A stretch of 64,000 nucleotides of DNA from Cherax quadricarinatus. Its lineage: Eukaryota > Arthropoda > Malacostraca > Decapoda > Parastacidae. This document shows positions 1 to 10,335 of the stretch, piece after piece. Both the position numbers and the translations under genes were made by a program. The stretch covers positions 1,221,502 to 1,285,501 of the forward strand of contig NC_091391.1 of NCBI RefSeq assembly GCF_038502225.1, read 5' to 3'. The notes below the pieces were generated by a model. That model saw only the letters and a program-made list of their open reading frames with translations, made no database searches and was not told where the DNA came from. Position 1 is the stretch's first letter; every line of letters begins with the position of its first letter.

Positions 1-302
1 ACTGTTCTGTATCAAGGCTAAGTGAACACTGTTCTGTATCAAGGCTAAGTGAACACTGTTCTGTATCAAGGCTAAGTGAACACTGTTCTGTATCAAGGCT
101 AAGTGAACACAGTTCTGTATCAAGGCTAAGTGAACACTGTTCTATATCAAGGCTAAGTGAACACTGTTCTGTATCAAGGCTAAGTGAACACTGAGTGCTC
201 TGTATCAAGGCTAAGTGAACACTGTTCTGTATCAAGGCTAAGTGAACACTGAGTGTTCTGTATCAAGGCTAAGTGAACACTGAGTGTTCTGTATCAAGGC
301 CA
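1..302. repeat. 27-bp minisatellite (runs off left edge)
   Basis: About 11 tandem copies of a 27-bp unit containing TGTATCAAGGCTAAGTGAAC. Some copies carry an extra GAGTG insertion. It grades directly into the 28-bp array to its right, with which it shares the TGTATCAAGGC core. No coding potential is seen. Confidence 0.95.
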
Positions 303-1333
303 AGGAACTGAATGTCTTGTATCAAGGCCAAGGGACTGAATGTCTTGTATCAAGGCCAAGGGGCTGAATGTCTTGTATCAAGGCCAAGGAACTGAATGTC
401 TTGTATCAAGGCCAAGGGACTGAATGTCTTGTATCAAGGCCAAGGAACTGAATGTCTTGTATCAAGGCCAAGGGACTGAATGTCTTGTATCAACTGGTCT
501 TGTATCAAGGCCAAGGGACTGAATGTCTTGTATCAAGGCCAAGGGGCTGAATGTCTTGTATCAAGGCCAAGGGACTGAATGTCTTGTATCAAGGCCAAGG
601 GACTGAATGTCTTGTATCAAGGCCAAGGGGCTGAATGTCTTGTATCAAGGCCAAGGGACTGAATGTCTTGTATCAAGGCCAAGGGACTGAATGTCTTGTA
701 TCAAGGCCAAGGGACTGAATGTCTTGTATCAAGGTCAAGGGACTGAATGTCTTATATCAAGGTCAAGGGACTGAATGTCTTGTATCAAGGTCAAGGGACT
801 GAATGTCTTGTATCAAGGCCAAGGGACTGAATGTCTTGTATCAAGGTCAAGGGACTGAATGTCTTGTATCAAGGCCAAGGGACTGAATGTCTTGCATCAA
901 GGCCAAGGGACTGAATGTCTTGTATCAAGGTCAAGGGACTGAATGTCTTGTATCAAGGCCAAGGGACTGAATGTCTTGTATCAAGGCCAAGGAACTGAAT
1001 GTCTTGTATCAAGGCCAAGGGACTGAATGTCTTGTATCAAGGCCAAGGGACTGAATGTCTTGTATCAAGGCCAAGGGACTGAATGTCTTGTATCAAGGCC
1101 AAGGGACTGAATGTCTTGTATCAAGGCCAAGGGACTGAATGTCTTGTATCAAGGTCAATGGACTGAATGTCTTGTATCAAGGCCAAGGGACTGAATGTCT
1201 TGTATCAAGGCCAAGGGACTGAATGTCTTGTATCAAGGCCAAGGGACTGAATGTCTTGTATCAAGGCCAAGGGACTGAATGTCTTGTATCAAGGCCAAGC
1301 GACTGAATGTCTTGTATCAAGGCCAAGGGACTG
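303..1333. repeat. 28-bp minisatellite
   Basis: About 36 copies of a 28-bp unit (GGGACTGAATGTCTTGTATC followed by AAGGCCAA). C/T variants (AAGGTCAA) cluster around 730-950, which suggests local spread of variants. It is a diverged sister of the adjoining 27-bp array. Confidence 0.95.
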
Positions 1334-1584
1334 ATCACCTTAACAAGGGACTGATCACCTTAAAGTAACGTGTCCACTTCACGTTTCTCCAGTGTAAGTT
1401 GGCGACAGACGTCTCGCCTGCTGTGTAAGCAAGACGTCTCGCCTGCTGTGTAAGCAAGATGAGCCCGGCCATGGGCCAGGCTCGTCTGGTGCTTCCCTGG
1501 TTAACCAGGCTGGCTGACACATGATAATACAGTCAAGTCAATATAACTTATTTCCACTGGAGTCCTTGTATTTGTTGAGTTACT
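1334..1584. other. Spacer with short duplications and a LINE-tail scrap
   Basis: There are two copies of a GGGACTGATCACCTTAA segment, and then two copies of a 25-bp segment with GACGTCTCGCCTGCTGTGTA (about 1408-1457). The stretch 1460-1518 resembles the LINE 3' remnant at 38400-38460 (ATGGGCCAGGCTCGTCTGGT). No gene is seen. Confidence 0.5.
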
Positions 1585-1850
1585 TGTTTGGGGTCGATCC
1601 CCGGTACGAGTGGGAACATTAAGACTTGTTTCCTTAAGGCACCTGCTTTCCATGTTCACCTATCGGCAAAATAGGTACCTGGGTGTTAGTGGACTGGTGT
1701 GGGTGGCATCCTGGGGTCAAAATTGACCTAATTTGCGGGAAATGCATAACCAGGAACTTTCTATATAGTATGTCATAGGTGTCAGCTATGGTCTGTATAA
1801 GTTGCATCATATACTGCTAGAATTAAATTTATTATTACTGTCTATTGACC
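1585..1850 (+). mobile_element. tRNA-derived SINE (type 2, ATT tail)
   Basis: It starts near a B-box-like GGTCGATCCCC and continues with the conserved SINE body (TAGGTACCTGGGTGTTAGT, GGTGTGGGTGGCATCCTGGG, CCTAATTTGCGGGAAATGC). It ends in AGCTATGGTCTGTATAAGTT and a short ATTATTA tail. The same body recurs at 5531, 31040, 50843 and 58090. Confidence 0.8.
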
Positions 1851-2129
1851 TATTATCTACCTTAGCATCATCTTACAAGTCTATACAACACTTGTGGATG
1901 GTATGATACTTCTCGTACATCACAGCAACTGCTGATGTCAAGCAGTGCTGATGTCACACTTCACTTTGTGCATCAAGTACAGAGAACCTTCCCAGGTCAA
2001 AAGCCACCCTAACCTAATCTAACTTAAGTGGGCTTTCGTGCTATTTTGTAGTATATCTGGGGACTTTTGTCTGGAGGTTTTTATCTGGAGGCTGTTATTG
2101 GGACCCCATACACCGAGTTCCTGGGGAAG
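1851..2129. other. Non-repetitive spacer
   Basis: I see no gene, RNA or clear repeat in this stretch. Confidence 0.5.
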
Positions 2130-3210
2130 AGGTACTTAGAGGAACGTACGTAACGAGGTACTCAGAGGTATGTACGTAACTAGATACTGAGAGGAATGTA
2201 CGTAACGAGGTACTCAGAGGTATGTACGTAACCAGATACTGAGAGGAATGTACGTAACGAGGTACTCAGAGGTATGTACGTAACTAGATACTGAGAGGAA
2301 TGTACGTAACGAGGTACTCAGAGGTATGTACGTAACTAGATACTGAGAGGAATGTACGTAACGAGGTACTCAGAGGTATGTACGTAACCAGATACTGAGA
2401 GGAATGTACGTAACGAGGTACTCAGAGGTATGTACGTAACTAGATACTGAGAGGAATGTACGTAACGAGGTACTCAGAGGTATGTACGTAACTAGATACT
2501 GAGAGGAACGTACGTAACGAGGTACTCAGAGGTATGTACGTAACTAGATACTGAGAGGAACGTACGTAACGAGGTACTCAGAGGTATGTACGTAACTAGA
2601 TACTGAGAGGAACGTACGTAACGAGGTACTCAAAGGTATGTACGTAACCAGATACTGAGAGGAATGTACGTAACGAGGTACTCAGAGGTATGTATGTAAC
2701 TAGATACTGAGAGGAACGTACGTAACGAGGTACTCAGAGGTATGTACGTAACTAGATATGTACGTAACGAGGTACTCAGAGGTATGTACGTAACTAGATA
2801 CTGAGAGGAATGTACGTAACGAGGTACTCAGAGGTATGTACGTAACCAGATACTGAGAGGAATGTACGTAAGGAGGTACTCAGAGGTATGTACGTAACTA
2901 GATACTGAGAGGAATGTGCGTAACCAGATACTGAGAGGAATGTACGTAACCAGATACTGAGAGGAATGTACGTAACCAGATACTGAGAGGAATGTACGTA
3001 ACCAGATACTGAGAGGAATGTACGTAACCAGATACTGAGAGGAATGTACGTAACCAGATACTGAGAGGAATGTACGTAACCAGATACTGAGAGGAATGTA
3101 CGTAACCAGATACTGAGAGGAATGTACGTAACCAGATACTGAGAGGAATGTACGTAACCAGATACTGAGAGGAATGTACGTAACCAGATACTGAGAGGAA
3201 TGTACGTGGC
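2130..3210. repeat. 26-bp minisatellite with 52-bp higher-order section
   Basis: From about 2150 to 2910 two related 26-bp monomers alternate, one containing GAGGTACTCAGAGGTATGTA and the other TAGATACTGAGAGGAATGTA, giving a 52-bp higher-order unit. From about 2910 to 3210 only the second monomer (as CAGATACTGAGAGGAATGTA) continues, so the array switches from higher-order to monomeric structure. Confidence 0.95.
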
Positions 3211-3517
3211 TAGAAAGAGAGAAGTAGGGAGTTAGAGGGGGACGAGTGGAATGAACCAGGAAGGAAGTACATATGAACTTTGTATACTCTGTACACTGAG
3301 ATAAAGCTCAGGGACTCTGTGTTGCTTCACACATGTCGATTGAAAATTAAGGGGGAGGGCCCAGGAGCTGGAGGTGGGTTCCCAGCTTGTGGTGATCATA
3401 GGCATGCAAGATGGTGCACAGGTGTGCTTTGAATGCCAGGTGTTAAGGGAGGTGTGTACACTGACATCTGCTGCAGATGTACACACACACACACACACAC
3501 ACACAGTGTCGGCCTGA
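3211..3517. other. Spacer with (AC)n microsatellite
   Basis: This is unique-looking sequence ending in an (AC)n run at about 3480-3505, immediately before the 5'-truncated LINE. No gene is supported. Confidence 0.5.
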
Positions 3518-5000
3518 CGACACAAAGGGGGCAGTAAAGCAACAGCAAAGAACTACAGACCAATAGCACTAACATCCCATATCATAAAAATCTTTGAAAG
3601 GGTCCTAAGAAGCAAGATCACCACCCATCTAGAAACCCATCAGTTACACAACCCAGGGCAACATGGGTTTAGAACAGGTCGCTCCTGTCTGTCTCAACTA
3701 CTGGATCACTACGACAAGGTCCTAAATGCACTAGAAGACAAAAAGAATGCAGATGTAATATATACAGACTTTGCAAAAGCCTTCGACAAGTGTGACCATG
3801 GCGTAATAGCGCACAAAATGCGCGCTAAAGGAATAACAGGAAAAGTCGGTCGATGGATCTATAATTTCCTCACTAACAGAACACAGAGAGTAGTCGTCAA
3901 CAGAGTAAAGTCCGAGGCAGCTACGGTGAAAAGCTCTGTCCCACAAGGCACAGTACTAGCTCCCATCTTGTTCCTCATCCTCATATCCGACATAGACAAG
4001 GATGTCAGCCACAGCACCGTGTCTTCCTTTGCAGATGACACCCGAATCTGCATGACAGTGTCTTCCATTGCAGACACTGCAAGGCTCCAGGCGGACATCA
4101 ACCAAATCTTTCAGTGGGCTGCAGAAAACAATATGAAGTTCAACGATGAGAAATTTCAATTACTCAGATATGGTAAACATGAGGAAATTAAATCTTCATC
4201 AGAGTACAAAACAAATTCTGGCCACAAAATAGAGCGAAACACCAACGTCAAAGACCTAGGAGTGATTATGTCGGAGGATCTCACCTTCAAGGACCATAAC
4301 ATTGTATCAATCGCATCTGCTAGAAAAATGACAGGATGGATAATGAGAACCTTCAAAACTAGGGAGGCCAAGCCCATGATGACACTCTTCAGGTCACTTG
4401 TTCTATCTAGGCTGGAATATTGCTGCACTCTAACAGCACCTTTCAAGGCAGGTGAAATTGCCGACCTAGAAAATGTACAGAGAACTTTCACGGCGCGCAT
4501 AACGGAGATAAAACACCTCAATTACTGGGAGCGCTTGAGGTTTCTAAACCTGTATTCCCTGGAACGCAGGAGGGAGAGATACATGATTATATACACCTGG
4601 AAAATCCTAGAGGGACTAGTACCAAACTTGCACACGAAAATCACTCACTACGAAAGCAAAAGACTTGGCAGACGATGCACCATCCCCCCAATGAAAAGCA
4701 GGGGTGTCACTAGCACGTTAAGAGACCATACAATAAGTGTCAGGGGCCCGAGACTGTTCAACTGCCTCCCAGCACACATAAGGGGGATTACCAACAGACC
4801 CCTGGCAGTCTTCAAGCTGGCACTGGACAAGCACCTAAAGACAGTTCCTGATCAGCCGGGCTGTGGCTCGTACGTTGGTTTGCGTGCAGCCAGCAGCAAC
4901 AGCCTGGTTGATCAGGCGCTGATCCACCAGGAGGCCTGGTCACAGACCGGGCCGCGGGGGCGTTGACCCCCGAAACTCTCTCCAGGTAAACTCCAGGTAA
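3518..5000 (+). mobile_element. 5'-truncated CR1/jockey-like LINE with reverse transcriptase (LINE-A)
   Basis: A frame is open from 3518 to the TGA at 4964-4966 (482 residues, with no natural start because the 5' end is lost). It encodes the palm/fingers and thumb of a non-LTR reverse transcriptase. Block A reads YTDFAKAFDKCDH (residues about 82-94), block B SSVPQGTVLAPILF, the catalytic motif is FADD (171-174), and LGVIMSEDLTF is the downstream conserved block. The C-terminus carries LERRRERYMIIYTWKILEGL and ends in LVDQALIHQEAWSQTGPRGR. The apurinic-type endonuclease and ORF1 are absent. The 3' UTR is very short and ends in tandem CTCCAGGTAAA units, as in CR1/L2-type elements. The frame is intact, and the 3' 460 bp is about 99% identical to the insertion at 62112, so the family moved recently. 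This copy cannot move by itself. Confidence 0.9.
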
Positions 5001-5003
5001 ACA

Positions 5004-5356
5004 CTGGAGGACAGGAGGGTCAGGGGAGACATGATAACGACATATAAAATACTGCGTGGAATAGACAAGGTGGACAAAGACAGGATGTTCCAGGGAGGGG
5101 ACACAGAAACAAGAGGTCACAATTGGAAGTTGAAGACACAAATGAGTCAGAGAGATATTAGGAAGTATTTCTTCAGTCATAGAGTTGTAAGGCAGTGGAA
5201 TAGCCTAGAAAATGACGTAGTGGAGGCAGGAACCATGCACAGTTTTAAGACGAGGTTTGATAAAGCTCATGGAGCGGGGAGAGAGAGGGCCTAGTAGCAA
5301 CCGGTGAAGAGGCGGGGCCAGGAGCTAAGACTCGACCCCTGCAACCACAAATAGGT
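5004..5356 (+). mobile_element. 3' end of a second CR1-like LINE family (LINE-B)
   Basis: A frame is open from 5004 to 5294 and begins LEDRRVRGDMITTYKILRGI. It continues through RDIRKYFFSHRVVRQWNSL, the C-terminal tail typical of CR1/jockey-like reverse transcriptases. The 3' UTR ends in AAATAGGTGAGTAC followed by an (AC)n tail. It abuts the 3' end of LINE-A, so one element inserted next to or into the other. It is severely 5'-truncated and not functional. Confidence 0.85.
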
Positions 5357-5477
5357 GAGTACACACACACATGTATGTACGTACGTACGCACGTACGTTG
5401 GTACAAAAACTATTGAGTCTCCAGACGTCAGGAGGGAGACTAGTCCACTAGATACCCCTAACCTTTACACAATGTCC

Positions 5478-5530
<53 letters not shown>
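5357..5530. repeat. Microsatellites (AC)n, (TACG)n, (CT)n
   Basis: An (AC)n tail of LINE-B, a GTACGTACGTACG stretch at about 5377-5398 and a (CT)n run at about 5480-5530 lie here. The (CT)n directly joins the 3' tail of the antisense SINE. Confidence 0.9.
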
Positions 5531-5531
<1 letters not shown>

Positions 5532-5745
5532 GGTACAAGGTATACAGATCATAGTTGACATCATTGACATACTATGCTGAGCATTTCCCGCAAATTAGGT
5601 CAATTTTGTCCCCAGGATGCGACCCACACCAGTCCACTAACACCCAAGTGAGCATGGACAGCAGGTGCCTTAAGGAAACATGTCCTAATGTTTCCACCCG
5701 TACCGGGGATCGACCCCTGGACCTCAGTATGTGAGCTGACTGAAC
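5531..5745 (-). mobile_element. tRNA-derived SINE (type 2), antisense
   Basis: On the plus strand it reads GGTACAAGGTATACAGATCA, GCATTTCCCGCAAATTAGGT, GATGCGACCCACACCAGTCC and a B-box complement GGGGATCGACCCC. This is the reverse complement of the SINE at 1585. It retains the single-copy tail segment that has been amplified elsewhere (18244, 58130). Confidence 0.8.
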
Positions 5746-6789
5746 CAATCAACGGGCATCACCAGACTATCCTTTATCCTATTCAGGGATGTCCTAGCTA
5801 GAAATATATAGTTATTAGCTGTATATTTATCGGCCTTAAAAGCCGATGAACCAGCCTGGTAGACCGAACAAGTATAAGACAAGTCGGACCAGGAGCTGTG
5901 CTCCGGGCCTTGATAGGCGGTGTTAAGTCACTTACCCTTGATGAATTTAAAGAACACAGAGGGTGCCATCATCAGTAAGTCTGGCAGCACAAGACAGCAG
6001 ACAAAACATTGATGTATAAACAACCTTCACGTGGAAGTGTGTGTGTGTTAGGTACACATTGTGATGGTGGTAGTTATGTACTCGTCAGGAGTTATATGAG
6101 GTAACAGGAGTGTCACATAACATTCAACAGCAGTTGGATAGCCAGTGCTGGGTTTCCAATCCATGTAAATAACCGGAGGCGAAAGCTCCAGTTGTGGGTC
6201 ACCACATGACTAAGACCCACGTCAGGAAATACTTGTTAGGTTTTCTGACAGCCGTCACCTAACTACACATACACATACACATGTATATTTGAGTTAAAAC
6301 TGTATTAATGATTTACATACACAGAATTACAAAATATATTGAGTTAGGAACTAACGATGAAGCAATCATTTACCCTCAGGATTTACCACCCCTCAAGGGA
6401 GGTACGTACCTTGATGCCAATAAGTTCTTGATCCAAGGAAATAGACCTTGCACTGGATCGAACCCCCATTACATCTCAATTAACCTTGAAGTTGTGTGAC
6501 CCTGAGGGTTTAGAGCTGACCCTTATGAGTGTAATGATTGGATCGGTACACCGAGGCTTTGGAAGAGAAACGTGGCAGCCCTCGGGACTCTAGTGGCCTG
6601 GATCACTCTGTAACTCTACTCTTAGAGGAAGCCTCTCTTATTTTCTTAAGGGAAACCTCTTGTGTTTTCGTCATGGAAACCTCTCGTATGTTTTCGTCAG
6701 GGAAAAAGGAAAAACTTATCGTGTGGTTTCGTTAGGAGTCAAGGGTCTCTGATCGTATTAAGACTTAGTAGTAGTGGTGGGCAGAGGAA
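5746..6789. other. Spacer, no gene seen
   Basis: This is mostly unique-looking AT-rich sequence. A small inverted repeat (CGGCCTTAAAAGCCGA, about 5840) and a local duplication of ATGGAAACCTCT-like text at 6660-6710 are visible. Short open frames here have no recognisable protein. Confidence 0.4.
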
Positions 6790-6935
6790 TAATGTTGGTA
6801 GAATTACCCACAATATGTTAGATAAAAGAACACCTGTACAGATAATGTAACATTTTATTGTAGCTCCTGGAGAGCGAAACGTTGCCACAATAAAATGTCA
6901 CATTAGCTGCACATTTCCTTTCACCCAACATACAC
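6790..6935. mobile_element. PLE-type tail, fold-back copy
   Basis: The left part is an antisense tail (ATAATGTAACATTTTATTGT) and the right part a sense tail (GGAGAGCGAAACGTTGCCAC followed by AATAAAATGTCACATTAG). The arms, about 6814-6861 and 6887-6932, are imperfect reverse complements. The sense part matches tails at 39770, 54236 (antisense) and 55340 that accompany GIY-YIG-coding PLE sequence. Confidence 0.7.
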
Positions 6936-7079
6936 TTCCTGTGATCATCCCTATGATCAGCAGCACCACCCTGCTGACCAGCACGGAGGTGTAGATGAAC
7001 AAGCATTGACCCATGTCAGTTGTCTGCCACTATGCAAGGGTTACAGTGTGATGGTTATCGACACAAAGCCTTTCTAGGA

Positions 7080-8345
7080 TAGGGTAGGGTAGGTGCCTGA
7101 GCCAGAGCTTACAGCTCACAAGACTGTCATTCCCATTAGCCCCCTTGAGGCGGGGATGGCAGACCAGAAAGGCCTAGCTTGTGACTAGGCTTAAGAAATC
7201 GTAATGACACGATTGCAAATAAACCATACCCCCGGCCGGGATTGAACCCGCGGTCATAGAGTCTCAAAACTCCAGCCCGTCGCGTTAGCCACTAGACCAG
7301 CTAGCCACAATAAGATTCATCCAACTAGGTATATTTCTACACCATAGGAAAGTTAGCACAGGCACCTCTGTGACCACAAATGCAAGTTTTTACAGACGAA
7401 TCTCCAGCTAGCGTGGCCGTGACGAACTCTAGCTCAAGTCCCTTCACTGCCGTCAACATGACTTAAGAAATCGTAATGACACGATTGCAAATAAACCATA
7501 CCCCCGGCCGGGATTGAACCCGCGGTCATAGAGTCTCAAAACTCCAGCCCGTCGCGTTAGCCACTAGACCAGCTAGCCACAATAAGATTCATCCAACTAG
7601 GTATATTTCTACACCATAGGAAAGTTAGCACAGGCACCTCTGTGACCACAAATGCAAGTTTTTACAGACGAATCTCCAGCTAGCGTCATGTTGACGGCAG
7701 TGAAGGGACTTGAGCTAGAGTTCGTCACGGCCACGCTAGCTGGAGATTCGTCTGTAAAAACTTGCATTTGTGGTCACAGAGGTGCCTGTGCTAACTTTCC
7801 TATGGTGTAGAAATATACCTAGTTGGATGAATCTTATTGTGGCTAGCTGGTCTAGTGGCTAACGCGACGGGCTGGAGTTTTGAGACTCTATGACCGCGGG
7901 TTCAATCCCGGCCGGGGGTATGGTTTATTTGCAATCGTGTCATTACGATTTCTTAAGTCATGTTGACGGCAGTGAAGGGACTTGAGCTAGAGTTCGTCAC
8001 GGCCACGCTAGCTGGAGATTCGTCTGTAAAAACTTGCATTTGTGGTCACAGAGGTGCCTGTGCTAACTTTCCTATGGTGTAGAAATATACCTAGTTGGAT
8101 GAATCTTATTGTGGCTAGCTGGTCTAGTGGCTAACGCGACGGGCTGGAGTTTTGAGACTCTATGACCGCGGGTTCAATCCCGGCCGGGGGTATGGTTTTT
8201 TTGTGACTAGGCCTGGGGACAGTTGGTCCCAAAGATGAGGGGGTACTTGTGCCTCCTCCCATGGGAGACTTAGGTCTCAGACACTCCCTAAAGAGGGAGC
8301 CAAGGCCGGGCCACCACTTGAAAAAGGCCCGGGCCGGGAGAATAC
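7080..8345. mobile_element. Dispersed repeat 'G' split by a SINE insertion
   Basis: Segments 7080-7190 and 8201-8345 together match, in reverse complement, the repeat at about 16660-16990 (shared text includes CCTGGGGACAGTTGGTCCCA, CCTCCTCCCATGGGAGA and AGACTGTCATTCCCAT). The fold-back SINE occupies 7191-8200. The uninterrupted relative near 16797 gives an approximate empty site. The family's class is unknown. Confidence 0.65.
7191..8200. mobile_element. Fold-back tetramer of a tRNA-derived SINE with 12-bp TSD
   Basis: Four copies of one unit (period 272 bp) are arranged minus full (7191-7462), minus partial (7463-7685), plus full (7686-7957) and plus partial (7958-8200). Each plus unit carries a tRNA-like segment (A-box region TGGTCTAGTGGCTAACGCG, B box GGTTCAATCCC) followed by CGGCCGGGGGTATGG and a tail with the hairpin AATCGT-GTCATT-ACGATT. 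The copies look essentially identical, so the structure is a near-perfect palindrome of about 1 kb. TTGTGACTAGGC flanks it on both sides (7179-7190 and 8201-8212). It ends in T7, suggestive of a Pol III terminator. I find no open reading frame with meaning. Confidence 0.85.
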
Positions 8346-8794
8346 CTGCGAATCTTTAATAATAAGTGTGATGGCACATAATGTGATGGCACATAATGTG
8401 ATGGCATCATATGTGATGCCATTAGGGTGGCTGAGAGGAGCATCTGGGCTGCTGGGGCACTGGGCTGTAACCAGGTTATTCTTGATCTAGTTGACTTCAT
8501 TGTGTATAACATGCCATCTCTTGCAACCTAACACCATGCAAATCACACTGGTCAGCTACAAGAGGTTCTGGTCTGCCATTAACCCTCAGGTAGCGTTATT
8601 CATTCAGGTCAGAACTTAGATTGGTTGGGCATATGGATGTGGTTAGTGTGACCTGGACCTGCCTACTGGTCCATGATAGGCCTACTGCAGTGGTCTTTCG
8701 TCTAATGTTGTCCTATGAGATATTACGTACGAATTTTTAAAACGCCTATGTAGCAATTTGTCAACTACAGAACAACACTTGTTTGTAAAGCTTT
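8346..8794. other. Spacer with weak PLE-associated text
   Basis: Three copies of ATGTGATGGCACATA lie at 8366-8415. CTGCCTACTGGTCCATGATAGG-like text near 8660 recurs at 12450, 12680 and 39620. No gene is seen. Confidence 0.4.
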
Positions 8795-9055
8795 GTAAGG
8801 TCGCTAAGGTCGATAAGTAAGGTCGTTAAGCAAGGTCACTGAGGTCGCTAAGCAAGGCTGCTAAGCAAGGTCGTTAAGCAAGGTCGCTAAGGTCGCAAAG
8901 CAAGGTCGCTGAGGCTGCTAAGCGAGGTCGCTGAGGTCTCTAAGTAAGGTCGCTAAGCAAAATCGCTAAGGTCGCTAAGCAAGAACACTAAGCAAGGTTG
9001 CTAAGAATGGTCGCTAAGCAAGGTTGCTAAGCAAAATCGCCAAGAAAAGTCGCTC
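8795..9055. repeat. Degenerate 13-14 bp tandem repeat
   Basis: About 18 imperfect copies of AAGGTCGCTAAGC are present, heavily mutated and with unit-length changes, so this looks like an old array. Confidence 0.85.
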
Positions 9056-9360
9056 TCAAAGTTAAAAAGATCTGCAGAAATACCTTAAAAAATAAAGTGA
9101 AATCATTATCTACCCATCAGAGAAACCTGATATATCTGACATTTTCACTGATCAAAATTAGCTGTCAGCAACTATGTAATTGTCTGGCCTCTTTACCATC
9201 CTGAAATCACTTAACCAGGGAAAAAAATGTCCAGCAATTAAAGCTGGACATCTATCAGGTATGTGTTAATTGTGTTCTTCCCATAACTAATTTAATATAC
9301 ACTTGGTATGGGTGGTAGTCTGAATATTACAGAGCCATAAAATGGATCCTGGAGCTAGAC
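9056..9360. other. Unique spacer
   Basis: No feature recognised. Confidence 0.5.
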
Positions 9361-10335
9361 TCCATAGCCTAGCCTGGTGTAATTCCATAGCCTAGCTTGG
9401 TGTAATTCCATAGCTTAACTTGGTGTAATTCCATAGCCTTGCTTGGTGTAATTCCATAGCCTAGCTTGGTGTAATTCCATAGCTTAACTTGGTGTAATTC
9501 CATAGCCTTGCTTGGTGTAATTCCATAGCCTAGCTTGGTGTAATTCCATAGCCTTGCTTGGTGTAATTCCATAGCCTTGCTTGGTGTAATTCCATAGCCT
9601 AGCTTGGTGTAATTCCATAGCTTAGCTTGGTGTAATTCCATAGCCTAGCTTGGTGTAATTCCATAGCCTAGCTTGGTGTAATTCCATAGCCTTGCTTGGT
9701 GTAATTCCATAGCCTTGCTTGGTGTAATTCCATAGCCTTGCTTGGTGTAATTCCATAGCCTTGCCTGGTGTAATTCCATAGCCTTGCTTGGTGTAATTCC
9801 ATAGCCTAGCTTGGTGTAATTCCATAGCCTAGCTTGGTGTAATTCCATAGCCTAGCTTGGTGTAATTCCATAGCCTTGCCTGGTGTAATTCCATAGCCTA
9901 ACTTGGTGTAATTCCATAGCCTAGCTTGGTGTAATTCCATAGCCTAGCTTGGTGTAATTCCATAGCCTAGCTTGGTGTAATTCCATAGCCTAGTCTGGTG
10001 TAATTCCATAGCCTAGCTTGGTGTAATTCCATAGCCTTGCCTGGTGTAATTCCATAGCCTAGCCTAGCCTGGTGTAATTCCATAGCCTAGCCTAGCCTGG
10101 TGTAATTCAATAGCCTATCCTAGCCTGGTGTAATTCTATAGCCTAGCCTAGCCTGGTGTAATTCCATAGCCTAGCCTGGTGTAATTCCATAGCCTAGCCT
10201 AGCCTGGTGTAATTCTATAGCCTAGCCTAGCCTGGTGTAATTCCATAGCTTAGCCTAGCCTGGTGTAATTCCATAGCCTAGCCTAGCCTGGTGTAATTCC
10301 ATAGCCTAGCCTAGCCTTGTGTAATTCCATAGCTT
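9361..10335. repeat. 23/28-bp minisatellite, left part
   Basis: The unit is GCCTAGCTTGGTGTAATTCC plus ATA (23 bp), with 28-bp variants that duplicate CCTAG. The 28-bp form dominates the right half. The array is cut by the LINE at 10336-11523 and resumes at 11524. Confidence 0.95.

Noticed and set aside
1..1333. CRISPR-like array
   Set aside because: Units are contiguous with no unique spacers, and the window is eukaryotic.
3818..4966. ATG at 3818 as the start of an intact LINE protein
   Set aside because: Reverse-transcriptase block A lies upstream of this ATG in the same open frame, which runs back to 3518; the element is simply 5'-truncated.
5031..5294. Independent small gene of 87 residues
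   Set aside because: It is the C-terminus of a CR1-like reverse transcriptase; the frame is open upstream of the ATG and a LINE tail follows.
7191..8200. Functional tRNA gene cluster
   Set aside because: A and B boxes are good, but the anticodon arm has a 6-nt loop and no proper acceptor stem closes. The units sit within a SINE with TSDs.
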